This document shows, piece after piece, positions 42,670-53,386 of a stretch of DNA of 64,000 bases (positions are counted from its first letter, which is position 1; each line of letters opens with the position of its first letter). This DNA comes from JANYHF01 sp963732765 (lineage in GTDB: Bacteria; Pseudomonadota; Alphaproteobacteria; Rhizobiales; Hyphomicrobiaceae). The stretch is from NCBI GenBank assembly GCA_963732765.1, contig CAVTAS010000003.1:434001-498000 (forward strand), given 5' to 3'. The position numbers were made by a program, and so were the translations under genes. The notes below the pieces were generated by a model that made no database searches, was not told the DNA's origin, and saw nothing but the letters and a program-made list of their open reading frames with translations.

Positions 42670-43536
42670 GTGGCGTATTTTCTGGCAGTCGCCAATCGTA
42701 AGGGCGGCGTAGGCAAGTCCACGACCGCCGTGATGCTCGCCCATGCGCTCAGCGCCTGGGGGCGCAAGCGCGTGCTTCTGGTCGATCTGGATGCGCAATG
42801 CAACTCGTCGATGATCCTGATCGGGGGCGAGGGCTGGTCGAAGGCGCGCACGCAGCGCACCACCATCGCCGACTATTTCTTCGATCTTTATGACGGCGTG
42901 ATGCCGAACATGAAGGACTATCTGGTCTCCAACGTCGGCGACGTGACCGCGCCGGGCAAGGCCGGCATCACGCTGATCCCAGGGTCGCTGCTGCTGGAAG
43001 ATGTGCAGGGCGAGCTCTATCTCAAGCAGTCGACCGAGAGCAAAGACCCCGCCGTGGTCGCCAGCCGTGTGCAGGGCCGCATCAAGCATCTGATCAAGCG
43101 CTTCGAGCTGGATTTCGACGCTGTGATCCTGGATTGCCCGCCCGGACTGTCGTTCGCCGCGCTGGCTGGGGTGCAGCTGGCCAACAAGGTGGTGGTGCCG
43201 TTCCGCCCGGACTATGTCTCGCAGTTTGCGGTCGAGCGCATCGCCATGCTGGTCGAGGACAAGGCGAACCTGGAATCGGTGACCGCGGTGCCAAAGGAAA
43301 ACCGGCGCTACGTGTGCCTGGCCAACTTCGTCGAGCCGACCGGCCAGGACCGCTTCTTCATCGATCTGATCGCTGACGATCATCCCATGCTGAAAACGCA
43401 GCTGCCGATGAACCCGTCGATCGCGCGCTCGTTCAACTGGTTGCCGCAGAAGCGCTCCATCGAGGAGAAATACGGTACGGTCGCGGGTGATGTGCGTAAG
43501 CTGTATGAGGAATTGGCGACCGTTATTGACGCTTGA
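42670..43536 (+). CDS. ParA-family ATPase (orphan)
   Basis: A 288-residue P-loop ATPase of the ParA/MinD/Soj group. The deviant Walker A KGGVGKST is at residue about 11, Walker A' is LLVDLDAQCNSS and Walker B is AVILDCPPG. The start is GTG, with AAGGGGG 8 bases before it. No parB or parS is seen beside it. The chromosomal parAB would be expected near the origin, so this is probably a cargo-positioning or plasmid-derived ParA. It is followed after 12 bases by a small helical protein gene that could be its partner. Confidence 0.88.
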   Translation: MAYFLAVANRKGGVGKSTTAVMLAHALSAWGRKRVLLVDLDAQCNSSMILIGGEGWSKARTQRTTIADYFFDLYDGVMPNMKDYLVSNVGDVTAPGKAGITLIPGSLLLEDVQGELYLKQSTESKDPAVVASRVQGRIKHLIKRFELDFDAVILDCPPGLSFAALAGVQLANKVVVPFRPDYVSQFAVERIAMLVEDKANLESVTAVPKENRRYVCLANFVEPTGQDRFFIDLIADDHPMLKTQLPMNPSIARSFNWLPQKRSIEEKYGTVAGDVRKLYEELATVIDA

Positions 43537-43548
43537 TCGAGGTTCGCG

Positions 43549-43983
43549 ATGTCCAAACTGATAGGCAAACGCAAGCGTGAGTATCTGTCCGAAGTCGTGC
43601 GCCAGGATCTGGAGCTGGACGCCGCTTCGGCCGACCGGCTGACCGACCGGCTGGACGGCGCGATCCGCAGCCTGCGCACCACCAAGGAGCAGCGCGAGAA
43701 GATCCGCTCGGGGTCGGAGCCGGTCCCGCGGTCGACAGCGCCGTCGTTCGATCCCTACGCGTTCAACGCGATACTGCTGCTGAAACGCCAAGGCCGCGAG
43801 GCGCTGGCCGCGCAACTGGACCAGATTGGCGAGGTCACGCACCTGCGCCAGCTGGCCGAGGCGCAATTGATCGGCTTGGACCAGGACATGCGGGCGGGGC
43901 CGGTGGCGATCGAGGAACTGCGCGAGGCGGTGCTGCGCGGGGTCGAACGGCTGGTCGCGGACCGGCGCGCAGCGGCGAGTTAG
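43549..43983 (+). CDS. Small helical protein paired with ParA
   Basis: A 144-residue, charge-rich and mostly helical protein without a signal peptide. The N-terminus is basic (MSKLIGKRKREYL). A middle region (SFDPYAFNAILLLKRQGREALAAQLDQI) and a C-terminal helix end in DRRAAAS. I do not recognise a family. The 12-base spacing and shared strand with parA suggest a joint role, for example as activator or adaptor of the ATPase; this is inference. A palindromic repeat begins at its stop codon. Confidence 0.6.
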   Translation: MSKLIGKRKREYLSEVVRQDLELDAASADRLTDRLDGAIRSLRTTKEQREKIRSGSEPVPRSTAPSFDPYAFNAILLLKRQGREALAAQLDQIGEVTHLRQLAEAQLIGLDQDMRAGPVAIEELREAVLRGVERLVADRRAAAS

Positions 43984-44040
43984 CGCGCCCGGCGGCTGGC
44001 TCCCGGTTACGGGAGTCGGCGGGCGCCAACAAAGAGTCCG
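43984..44040. repeat. CGCGGTTACGCG-type palindromic repeat, copy 2
   Basis: A hairpin unit with GCGCCCG, core GGCTCCCGGTTACGGGAGTC, then GGGCGCC and the tail AACAAAGAGTC. That tail matches the one next to the copy at 50661. It sits between the ParA partner gene and the convergent fdsD. Confidence 0.65.
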
Positions 44041-44055
44041 GCCGCCGGGGCGCGG

Positions 44056-44265
44056 CTAGCTGGCCAGCTTGGCCGCCGCCTCCAGCACCATCGGGTCCAG
44101 CCCGGCGCCGCCCGCAGCAACATGCGCGGCCAGCGCCTTCTTCATACGCGGCTCCCAGAAATCCTTGATATGCCCGAGCACGCCCGCCACCGCTTCGTCG
44201 TGTGGATAGGACTTGAAAAACGCAGCGATCTGGTTCGCCATGCGCACGATGTCGTTGCTGTCCAT
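44056..44265 (-). CDS. fdsD: NAD-dependent formate dehydrogenase delta subunit
   Basis: A 69-residue protein matching FdsD of soluble molybdenum formate dehydrogenases: MDSNDIVRMANQIAAFFKSY, then EAVAGVLGHIKDFWEPRMKKAL. FdsD is a small subunit needed for full activity of the FdsGBA complex. It is normally last in fdsGBACD, but here no fdsG, fdsB or fdsA is adjacent. The related accessory gene fdhD is 6.5 kb away on the other strand. The start is the ATG of the MDSND segment. Confidence 0.88.
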   Translation of the reverse strand: MDSNDIVRMANQIAAFFKSYPHDEAVAGVLGHIKDFWEPRMKKALAAHVAAGGAGLDPMVLEAAAKLAS

Positions 44266-44426
44266 GCTGGTCCGTCTGCAGTGAGAATGAGGTCCGATCT
44301 GGCAGCGCGATAGCACGTTATGGCGGCAGCGTCGCGGCCTTGGCGACCGATGCCGGTACGGCAGCCCACAAACTCATGGATTTCCGTCGTTTATCCACTT
44401 TCGCTGCGCTGCAACATCGCTAGACT

Positions 44427-47099
<2,673 letters not shown>

Positions 47100-47135
47100 G
47101 GGGTATGGTGGCGCGAGATTGACGAGGAGTTAGCC

Positions 47136-47357
47136 ATGCCCCGCACCTTCACCGCCATCATCGCAGCCGAGGACGACGGCTTCGTCGCGACCTGCCCCGA
47201 ACTGGACGTCGCCAGCCAAGGCGACACCGTCAGCGAAGCCCGCGCCAACCTGATCGAAGCCATCGACCTGTTGCTGGAAACAGCGTCCAAGGCCGAGATC
47301 GACCGGCGGCTGTCGGGTGAGGTGTACGTGACGCAAATCGAGGTCGCGCGTGGGTAA
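47136..47357 (+). CDS. hicB: HicB-family antitoxin
   Basis: A 73-residue protein with the partial RNase-H-like HicB fold: FTAIIAAEDDGFVATCPELDVASQGDTVSEARANLIEAIDLLLE. It has no C-terminal ribbon-helix-helix extension, so it is the short form. A GAGGAG ribosome-binding site precedes the ATG. It overlaps hicA by 8 bases; antitoxin-first order is seen in many short hicBA pairs. Confidence 0.88.
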   Translation: MPRTFTAIIAAEDDGFVATCPELDVASQGDTVSEARANLIEAIDLLLETASKAEIDRRLSGEVYVTQIEVARG

Positions 47358-47571
47358 GCTGCGCGTCCTCAGCGGCCGCGAGGCGTGCGAAATACTGGCG
47401 GCGCACGGGTTTGTGCGCGTGCGGCAGAGGGGCAGCCACATCGTCATGCAACGGCAGGTGGGGGCGGATACGGTGACCTTGCCGGTGCCGGACCATGCGG
47501 AGTTGAGACGCGGCACGTTGCGCGCGATCATCCGGCAAAGCGGGTTGGCGAAGGAGTTGTTTGAGGCGTAG
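47350..47571 (+). CDS. hicA: HicA-family mRNA interferase toxin
   Basis: A 73-residue double-stranded-RNA-binding-fold toxin. The motif RQRGSHIVMQRQ carries the catalytic His, and the tail PDHAELRRGTLRAIIRQSGL is the usual helix. It is expected to cut mRNA when free of HicB. The start is a GTG inside the hicB end. Both genes look intact. Confidence 0.88.
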   Translation: MGKLRVLSGREACEILAAHGFVRVRQRGSHIVMQRQVGADTVTLPVPDHAELRRGTLRAIIRQSGLAKELFEA

Positions 47572-47580
47572 GGGGCGGGA

Positions 47581-47898
47581 TTGTACGACAGGCATACCAC
47601 GACGGCGACTGACGAGGACGCAGCCATCGAAGCCGCCGCGTTGGCCGATCCCGATTGCCCGCCGAGCACGCCCGAGCAGTTGGCGAAGGCCGTGCGCATG
47701 CCGCATCTACCCTCGCTGCGGCGGCGGCTGAAGCTGACGCACGAGGCGTTCGCCGAGCGGTATGATCTGCCGGTGGCGAGTGTGCGGGATTGGGAGCAGC
47801 AGCGCACTGTGCCGGACAAGGCGGCGCGGACGTATCTCAGGGCGATTGCGCTGGAGCCAGAGGTGATGGAGGAGATTGTGGGGCGGGGTGGCGAGTGA
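47581..47898 (+). CDS. Helix-turn-helix protein, antitoxin-like, no toxin partner
   Basis: A protein of about 105 residues with a C-terminal helix-turn-helix: SLRRRLKLTHEAFAERYDLPVASVRDWEQQRTVPDKAARTYLRAI. This pattern is common in antitoxins that follow BrnT- or HigB-type toxins. No toxin gene lies beside it other than hicA, so it is either a third gene of the hicBA unit or left over from another system. The start is uncertain (TTG 47581; an ATG at 47698 gives only the HTH). Confidence 0.7.
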   Translation: MYDRHTTTATDEDAAIEAAALADPDCPPSTPEQLAKAVRMPHLPSLRRRLKLTHEAFAERYDLPVASVRDWEQQRTVPDKAARTYLRAIALEPEVMEEIVGRGGE

Positions 47899-47952
47899 TT
47901 AGGTAGGAGACATCTCGTTGTGCAAGTTCCCTAAGCGCAACTGGCGGCGAAC

Positions 47953-48723
47953 CTATCGTGTTCTAAGAATTCGGGTCTCGACTTCACTAGATCCAAGTGG
48001 TGAAATCCGAACTTGAGCGCCAACAGAATCCCATTCCAACAGCCTCTCCTTATGAAGAGGTAAAAGTACACGTTTGCCAAACATCGCAGACCCACTATAT
48101 TCCACCCAATCGCAGAGTTCCTTTTGCCGAACCCAAGCAACGCTTTGGTGAAGCAGCAGGAGGACCTGATCTTTGGTTTTCATAGTAGCATCCAACACTC
48201 TCTTCTTGCCGCTGACTTCCCACACGAGAATATTTTTCCGCTCCACGATTGCGTCAACAATTTCTTGTGCTTCTTTCGTTGACACACCATGATATATTCG
48301 AACCAATTCAGCTAGGAGCCAACTTGCCATGCTGAAGACCGCCGTAGCATCCATGTGATTTGGATCGACTTCACCACCAACGTGCCCCACATTTCGGTTA
48401 TTTCGCACCTCATACAACACCGGCAACATTCGAGGGATCAGTATCCTTAGACTCCTGTCACCCACGCGGCCACTGCTTCCAGGCGCATTTTCGAGAGCCT
48501 GACAAGCGATCACCATGTTCTTGGGTTTCGACGGGCCACGTGAGACTGTTCCGGTAACTGCGTCTAAAACAATTGTATATATAACCTCAGCGATCTTCCC
48601 GCCATTCAACTCAGACGGCTCCCATTTTTGCTCAATATAGTTGGACGCTATCTCTTGATAACATTTCAACAATGGCTCTCGCAGGTTGGACGGTATGTTG
48701 CGGAGTACATCGACAATTTCCAT
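47953..48723 (-). CDS. Putative HEPN-like protein with winged-helix C-terminus
   Basis: A 256-residue soluble protein of unrecognised family. A helical N-terminal half holds LPVLYEVRNNRNVGHVGGEVD, where R107-x6-H114 could be a HEPN RNase motif (Rx4-6H). The following helix is MASWLLAELVRIYHG. The C-terminal 85 residues resemble a winged helix (KTKDQVLLLLHQSVAWVRQKELCDWVEY...VLLPLHKERLLEW). It starts 2 bases after the stop of the upstream gene, so the two are co-translated. G+C is clearly lower than in the surroundings, which fits recent transfer. A defence or abortive-infection role is inference only. Confidence 0.6.
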   Translation of the reverse strand: MEIVDVLRNIPSNLREPLLKCYQEIASNYIEQKWEPSELNGGKIAEVIYTIVLDAVTGTVSRGPSKPKNMVIACQALENAPGSSGRVGDRSLRILIPRMLPVLYEVRNNRNVGHVGGEVDPNHMDATAVFSMASWLLAELVRIYHGVSTKEAQEIVDAIVERKNILVWEVSGKKRVLDATMKTKDQVLLLLHQSVAWVRQKELCDWVEYSGSAMFGKRVLLPLHKERLLEWDSVGAQVRISPLGSSEVETRILRTR

Positions 48724-48725
48724 TG

Positions 48726-49280
48726 CTATGTCACCGAATTCATTTCTTTAATGACGGTTGCCGCATGCTTAAGGCCAGGGACTGTTAGGGTCCATCCCTT
48801 CTGCTTGTCACCACCAAGCCAGTTCCCCGTCTCTTTCATAAATTTCGAGTGGTTTCCCGCATCAAAGCAACCGACATCTTCACACATTTTCCGAGCACTA
48901 CCGTCATCAAAACCCCCTTCGCCCTTGACTAAGTAGTTTGCCAGTCCAGCAAGAACAAACACCGACAAAGTTTGGTCTTTCTTGCTTTTTCCCGGCGGCG
49001 TCCCTATCAGCTGAGCGGGCTCATCTGTGGCGATAAGAAATACGCTATCGATCTGCTCCGCCGTAATGGCGTGCTGCTTCATCCAAAGTCTTCCTTTGAG
49101 AGACAATCGTCCGTCATCGGAGGTCTCCGCGCCTGTGCTCCCTTTGTCTGGAACCGTGACCGCTGGAACTGGATCGCCAAAAAAAGCCAGTGCACCGCTG
49201 ACCACCCTCTTGCGATCCTCGGGCGTTAGCGGCGTAAGCAAATCCACGACGCTTTTGAGTGCGTCTGCAATAGATGTCAT
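48726..49280 (-). CDS. Uncharacterised partner of the HEPN-like protein
   Basis: A 184-residue soluble protein with no signal peptide or transmembrane segment. The N-terminus is helical (SIADALKSVVDLLTPLTPEDRKRVVSGALAFFG). The C-terminal 110 residues form a compact helical domain (LWMKQHAITAEQIDSVFLI, QTLSVFVLAGLANYLV, WTLTVPGLKHAATVIKEM). That end looks like a small winged-helix or SAM-like fold, but I recognise no family. It is the first gene of the two-gene low-G+C unit. Confidence 0.55.
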   Translation of the reverse strand: MTSIADALKSVVDLLTPLTPEDRKRVVSGALAFFGDPVPAVTVPDKGSTGAETSDDGRLSLKGRLWMKQHAITAEQIDSVFLIATDEPAQLIGTPPGKSKKDQTLSVFVLAGLANYLVKGEGGFDDGSARKMCEDVGCFDAGNHSKFMKETGNWLGGDKQKGWTLTVPGLKHAATVIKEMNSVT

Positions 49281-49640
49281 GAATTAATCAGCCTTTTCAG
49301 TGTGTTACCAGTCGATCTGTCAAAGCACTAGTTCCCCGTAGATTGCGCCGCAGTCGAACGCTATGCGGCTTTGACTTACCGTATGACATAAAATCGTTCA
49401 ACGTACGAGTCAAATGCGTAGTACTGTATGGTTGGCGTCGGTCGCATCGCAAGGTCGGAACCCCTTTATTCGTTGAAGAATGTACGATTAGTCGACTTCG
49501 AGTACTGAGACGTACTGAACCGTGAAGTAGGGACTACGAAAGGGAAAAGGCGAATCTTGGCGGATCGGATGGCCGCCACCCACCACCGACCTTCCGGTGA
49601 TAACCCAGCTTGCCAGCACCCGCCGCGTGCGCCTCAACTC
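49281..49640. other. AT-richer intergenic region, no gene seen
   Basis: About 360 bases upstream of the two-gene unit. Several short frames occur without family features. The stretch near 49370-49500 is low in G+C like the adjacent unit, which suggests it arrived with it. Confidence 0.45.
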
Positions 49641-49730
49641 CGTCATCCCGGCGTAGGCCGGGACCTGTCCAGGCCCGCCGCCATGCACCGTCAGCGACCC
49701 AAGAACCCGATCGTCTACATCCTCGCCAAG

Positions 49731-49791
49731 GCGCGCTTTTTCGCTGGCGCACGGCGACACGCGTAACCGCGAGCCGGCCGCCGTGCGCGGG
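49731..49791. repeat. CGCGGTTACGCG palindromic repeat, copy 3 (reverse)
   Basis: The reverse-oriented unit with TTTTTCGCTGGCGCACGGCG, core GACACGCGTAACCGCGAGCC and GGCCGCCGTGCGCGGG. It lies inside the GIY-YIG remnant, between its N-terminal and middle pieces. Confidence 0.7.
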
Positions 49792-49823
49792 AAGTCATCG
49801 AGGACGCCATCATCCGCGAGAAG

Positions 49824-49915
49824 CATTAAACGGGGACAGTTAACCTATTTCTCTGTGGCACCGGTGCTATGATCGGCAGCGTCGAAGAAATAGGTAAACT
49901 GTCCCCGTTTAATGC
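49824..49915. repeat. GGGGACAGTTTACCTATTT palindromic element, copy 2
   Basis: A 92-base element with arms CATTAAACGGGGACAGT(T/A)A and the complement, and the inner arm CCTATTTC/GAAATAGG. It has the same ends as copy 1 at 25755. It splits the GIY-YIG remnant between its REK and WKYRLIE segments. Confidence 0.8.
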
Positions 49916-50090
49916 GGCCCTGGAAGTACCGGCTGATCGAATCGATGAACCCCACCTGGGCGAACCTCTACCATCCCGCGACCGGCGAAATCCTGGCCGG
50001 GCCGGCCGATGTGGGGCGGATGGATTGGGAGACGGTGCGGGGGCAACTGGCTGCAAGAACTCCCTCCACCAACTCCAACTCTTCCAGTTT

Positions 50091-50213
50091 CGTCATCCCG
50101 GCGCAGGCCGGGACCTGTCCAACTATCGGAAAGTACAGGACTTTGCCGCGCAGCAGGTTCGTGCCGTACTCGCACCTTGGGCAGGTCTCGGCCTTTCGCC
50201 GGGATGACGAGGT
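50091..50213. repeat. Pair of inverted GTCATCCCGGCG palindromic repeats
   Basis: Units at 50092-50118 (TCGTCATCCCGGCGCAGGCC) and 50190-50213 (opposite sense, CGCCGGGATGACGAGG), with a single unit also at 49641-49669. They are the CCGG variant of the repeat found at 11061. They fill the region after the GIY-YIG remnant. Confidence 0.7.
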
Positions 50214-50232
50214 TTTGGGGTTTTCCATGTAA

Positions 50233-50818
50233 CGGCAGGACGAATGTCTCAAATAATATCAAGTATATCGCTTTTGTACTTGACATTATACTCCACTCAC
50301 CCCAATATCCCTCCATCGCCTGCCAACAACGGGACGTCGTCGCGACCGTCGCACACGTGGTAGGGGATGGCGGTGGCCGGGAGGCTCGGGGCCGTGCACT
50401 CAGGCATGCACGGACGGACCCAGGAGACCCGGAGTCCGAGGGCGTTGCTCTCCCAAGGGACCCCAGCAATGGGACAATCCGGCGGGACGCTAGAAATGGC
50501 AGGAACGGGTAAGGCCCCAAACCGCTGCGCGCCACGGAAATCAAAAATCTCCGCAGTGTGGGCGCCGGAAGGCTGCACCATTCCTCTAAACCCCGCAGCC
50601 TTCCGGCGTCCGCGCTCTCGTCACTTCGCATGCGCGAAGGGACAATTCTTTGCTTGCGCAGAGTGTCCTTGTTGGCGCACGGCGACGCGCCCAACCGCGC
50701 GCCGGCCGCCGTGCGCGGGAGGCCGCAAGAGACTGTTCCCGTTGAATGTCGGTCGCTGGTGGACTGCAAGGGGTCGCTGCGATTTTGTGACGGGGCGGTT
50801 CTGGGGTAATTCTGGCGC
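50233..50818. other. Non-coding region with two hairpins before fdhD
   Basis: About 585 bases with no supported gene. It holds an AT-rich stretch with inverted TCAAGTA/TACTTGA (50264-50285). A perfect 14-base stem (CGCCGGAAGGCTGC and complement, 50563-50608, 18-base loop) follows. Then comes a reverse CGCGGTTACGCG-type unit (about 50661-50720). The rest looks like debris; short frames have no family match. Confidence 0.5.
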
Positions 50819-51643
50819 ATGACAAGCTCATACTCCCACTACGGCCGCTTCGTGCCCGCCGTCACGCAGACGGCGTCAGTCCCCGCAGCGGCCGTGCCGC
50901 CGCAGACGGCGTCCGTCCAATCCTGGCGCCTCGCCGCCGAAACGCCGGTGGCCGTGCTCTACAACGGCGCCTTCTTTGCCGTCATGATGGCGACCCCGGC
51001 CGACCTCGACGACTTTGCCGTGGGCTTCACCGTCAGCGAGGGGATCGCGGCGCCCGGCGAAATCGAGGGCGTCAGGACGGCCGAAACCGCCGACGGTTTT
51101 GCGCTCAACATCAAGATCGCGGCCGAGCGGATGGCCGGCATCGAGACGCGGCGGCGCGTGCTGACGGGGCGGTCGGGCTGCGGCATCTGCGGGGCGCAGA
51201 CGCTGGATGCTGCGGTGGCGCGGCCCCGGCCGGTCAAGCAAAGCCCAGTGCCAAAAGCCCAAAGCCTTGTCCGTGCCTTCGACGCCTTCCCCGCAACGCA
51301 GGTCATGAACGCGGTCAATCACTCCACCCACGCGGCGGCGCTGTGCTCCGGGGACGGATCGATCCTCCTAACCCGCGAGGACGTCGGCCGGCACAATGCG
51401 CTCGACAAGCTGATCGGGGCAGCGCTGACGGCGGGACGGGCGCTGGATCAGGGCTTCGTGCTGATGTCCAGCCGCTGCTCGATGGAGCTGGTGCAGAAGG
51501 CGGCCATGCTGGGCGTGCCGTTCCTGGCCTCGGTCTCGGCCCCGACCGCGCTGGCCGTGCGCCTTGCCGCCGAGGCCGGCATGGGCCTGGCGGCGCGCGC
51601 TCAGGGTGGCGTGATGTACTTCGATGCCAGCGAGGGCGGATGA
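50819..51643 (+). CDS. fdhD: Formate dehydrogenase accessory sulfurtransferase FdhD
   Basis: A 274-residue protein that passes sulfur from a cysteine desulfurase to the molybdenum cofactor of formate dehydrogenase. The flexible loop has TGRSGCGICGAQTLDAA with the CxxC pair. Downstream are THAAALCSGDGSILLTREDVGRHNALDKLIGAAL and VLMSSRCSMELVQKAAMLGVP, all family signatures. The length is normal. It is called fdsC in fds operons; the structural genes are not nearby. It converges on speE with 2 bases between stops. Confidence 0.95.
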   Translation: MTSSYSHYGRFVPAVTQTASVPAAAVPPQTASVQSWRLAAETPVAVLYNGAFFAVMMATPADLDDFAVGFTVSEGIAAPGEIEGVRTAETADGFALNIKIAAERMAGIETRRRVLTGRSGCGICGAQTLDAAVARPRPVKQSPVPKAQSLVRAFDAFPATQVMNAVNHSTHAAALCSGDGSILLTREDVGRHNALDKLIGAALTAGRALDQGFVLMSSRCSMELVQKAAMLGVPFLASVSAPTALAVRLAAEAGMGLAARAQGGVMYFDASEGG

Positions 51644-51645
51644 GG

Positions 51646-52518
51646 TCAGGACCGCTCGGCCGCGATCAACTGCTCGATGAAGGCCGGCAGCGCGAAGGCC
51701 GCCTTGTGCACGGCCGGCGTGTAATATCTGGTAGCGAAGTTCGCCGCTGCAAAGCGTTCGCGGATATCGGCCAGTTTGGCCGTCCGCAGTTTGACGTTGT
51801 CGCTGGCCCAGCCGAAGGCCATCTGCCCGCCGACATAGGTCGGGACGGTGGCGAGGTAGCAGCTGCCGTCCTGGAACAGCGCGCGGAAATGGCCGACCGA
51901 CTGGGTCAGCTCGGCGCCTTGCATGAAAGGTACGCCGTTCTGCGTGACGAGCACGCCGCCGGGCTTCAGACAGCGCTTGCAGGCGGCGTAGAAGGCTTTG
52001 GTGAAAAGGACGGCTCCCGGTCCTACCGGGTCGGTCGAGTCGACCAGGATGGCGTCGAAGCGCAGGTTCGTTTCCCCGACGAATTTGACGCCGTCCTCGA
52101 TGACGATCTCCGTTTTCGGATGATCGAAAGCGCCGTCCGATACTTCCGGAAAATACTTGGCCGACATGTCGACCACGGTCTTGTCGATCTCGCACAGCGT
52201 CGCGACCTTGATGCTGGGATGCTTCAATACCTCGCGCAGGATGCCGCCATCGCCGCCGCCGATGACGAGCACGCTCCTGGGCTCCTTCAGGGCAAACAGC
52301 GGCACGTGGGCCATCATCTCGTGATAGACCCACTCGTCGGCAAGCGTGACTTGCACCGCCCCATCGAGCACCATGACGCGGCCGTGGCTGGCGTTCTCGA
52401 AGATGACGAGATGCTGGTGCTCGGTCTTGTCCTCGAAGAGGACCTTGCCGACCTTCAGCCGCTGCCCCCAATGCGGGTACAGAGTTTCTTCGATCCAGCG
52501 GGTCTTGGGCGAGGGCAT
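51646..52518 (-). CDS. speE: Spermidine synthase
   Basis: A 290-residue aminopropyltransferase that makes spermidine from putrescine and decarboxylated AdoMet. The N-terminal beta domain has VMVLDGAVQVTLADEWVYHEMMAHVPLF. The AdoMet site is VLVIGGGDGGILREVLKH, the acidic ligand lies in CEIDKTVVDMS, and the gate-keeping catalytic Asp is in ILVDSTDPVGPG. The length fits the bacterial form. Its substrate-producing partner speD is 4.1 kb away on the same strand, with a decayed TIR gene in between on the opposite strand. Confidence 0.97.
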   Translation of the reverse strand: MPSPKTRWIEETLYPHWGQRLKVGKVLFEDKTEHQHLVIFENASHGRVMVLDGAVQVTLADEWVYHEMMAHVPLFALKEPRSVLVIGGGDGGILREVLKHPSIKVATLCEIDKTVVDMSAKYFPEVSDGAFDHPKTEIVIEDGVKFVGETNLRFDAILVDSTDPVGPGAVLFTKAFYAACKRCLKPGGVLVTQNGVPFMQGAELTQSVGHFRALFQDGSCYLATVPTYVGGQMAFGWASDNVKLRTAKLADIRERFAAANFATRYYTPAVHKAAFALPAFIEQLIAAERS

Positions 52519-52669
52519 GGCGGTACTTTCGCAAGGGGCGGCGGGGCGCGAGGCTTAGCAGAGCGCGGCCGCAAACTGAACCCGTTGCGCAACGCCAGGC
52601 CTGCGGCACGCTGGTTTATGCGTACCGCTCGTGTTATGCTCCGTGCGGCGTTGAGCGTGGGGGGCGGGC

Positions 52670-53386
52670 ATGGCTGAGGGGCACTACGATCCGGCGCGTC
52701 CCGCCGATGTCTTTATCAGCTATTCGAGTGCGGATGTTGCAGTGGCCGAGCAGCTGGAAACGGCGCTAACGGCCGCAGGCCGCAGGGTGTTCCGCGACAA
52801 GGCCGGCGCCGACGCCGATACCGGATCAAGCGGTCTGAAACCTGGTGAACACGTCGCCGTCGCGCTGCCGGCGGCGCTGAGACCCGCCAAATCGGTCGTC
52901 GTGCTGTGGTCGGAAAAAAGTGCAGTCTCCGACTGGGTCCTAGCCGAGGCGGGTTACGCGGCCATCGAGGGCAAACTCGCCGCGCTGCACATCGCACCCT
53001 TTCGGCCGAGCACGCTCTCAGGCGTGTTTCGCGGCTACCACAGCGAGCCGCTCACCGACACGCTCGCCAACATGGGCAACCTGCTGTCGCGCCTTGACGA
53101 TCTGGCTGTCCATCGGCCGAACCGCCGCGTCGACACCACCCTGCTCCCCCGCGCCTCCAACGTCTTCGTCGCCCGCGAGGCCGAACTCGCCCTCCTCAAG
53201 CGCGCCTGGGCCGAAGGCGCCGCCGCGCATCCTCGCGCTTATTGCCGCCGGGGGTACGGGCAAAACCATGCTCGCCTCCGCCTTCCTCGACGAGCTATCC
53301 GCACAAGGCTGGGCGGGGGCCGAGGCGGTCTACGCCTTTTCCTTCGACAGCCAGGGCACCGACGAAAAGCGCCAGGGGTCTTCTGA
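52670..53386 (+). pseudogene. TIR-NTPase-TPR gene, fragment 1: TIR domain
   Basis: The N-terminal part of a large signalling ATPase. A TIR domain at residues about 12-130 begins DVFISYSSADVAVAEQLETAL and includes SDWVLAEAGY, where the Glu fits the catalytic Glu of TIR NADases. After about residue 185 (REAELALLKRAW) the frame is lost in a GCCGCCGCG run near 53218-53228, and the last 50 codons are out of frame. The true continuation is in the next fragment. TIR-STAND proteins act as sensors in antiphage or stress responses; this one is not expected to work as it stands. Confidence 0.8.

Larger units (their letters stand above)
49683..50060 (+). pseudogene. GIY-YIG nuclease remnant broken by two palindromic elements
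   Basis: Three pieces in order resemble one small GIY-YIG family nuclease. The N-terminal piece MHRQRPKNPIVYILA (49683-49727) is followed by a CGCGGTTACGCG repeat, then by VIEDAIIREK (about 49795-49823), which matches the DAIxREKQLK helix. The GGGGACAG element comes next, then WKYRLIESMNPTWANLYHP (from 49921), which matches the family's C-terminus. The middle of the gene, including the catalytic Arg and Glu region, is missing. The assignment is from motif memory, so moderate confidence. Confidence 0.5.

Noticed and set aside
50297..50820. Minus-strand frames in the gap before fdhD
   Set aside because: Two overlapping frames, neither with a ribosome-binding site or family resemblance; the region is rich in palindromes.
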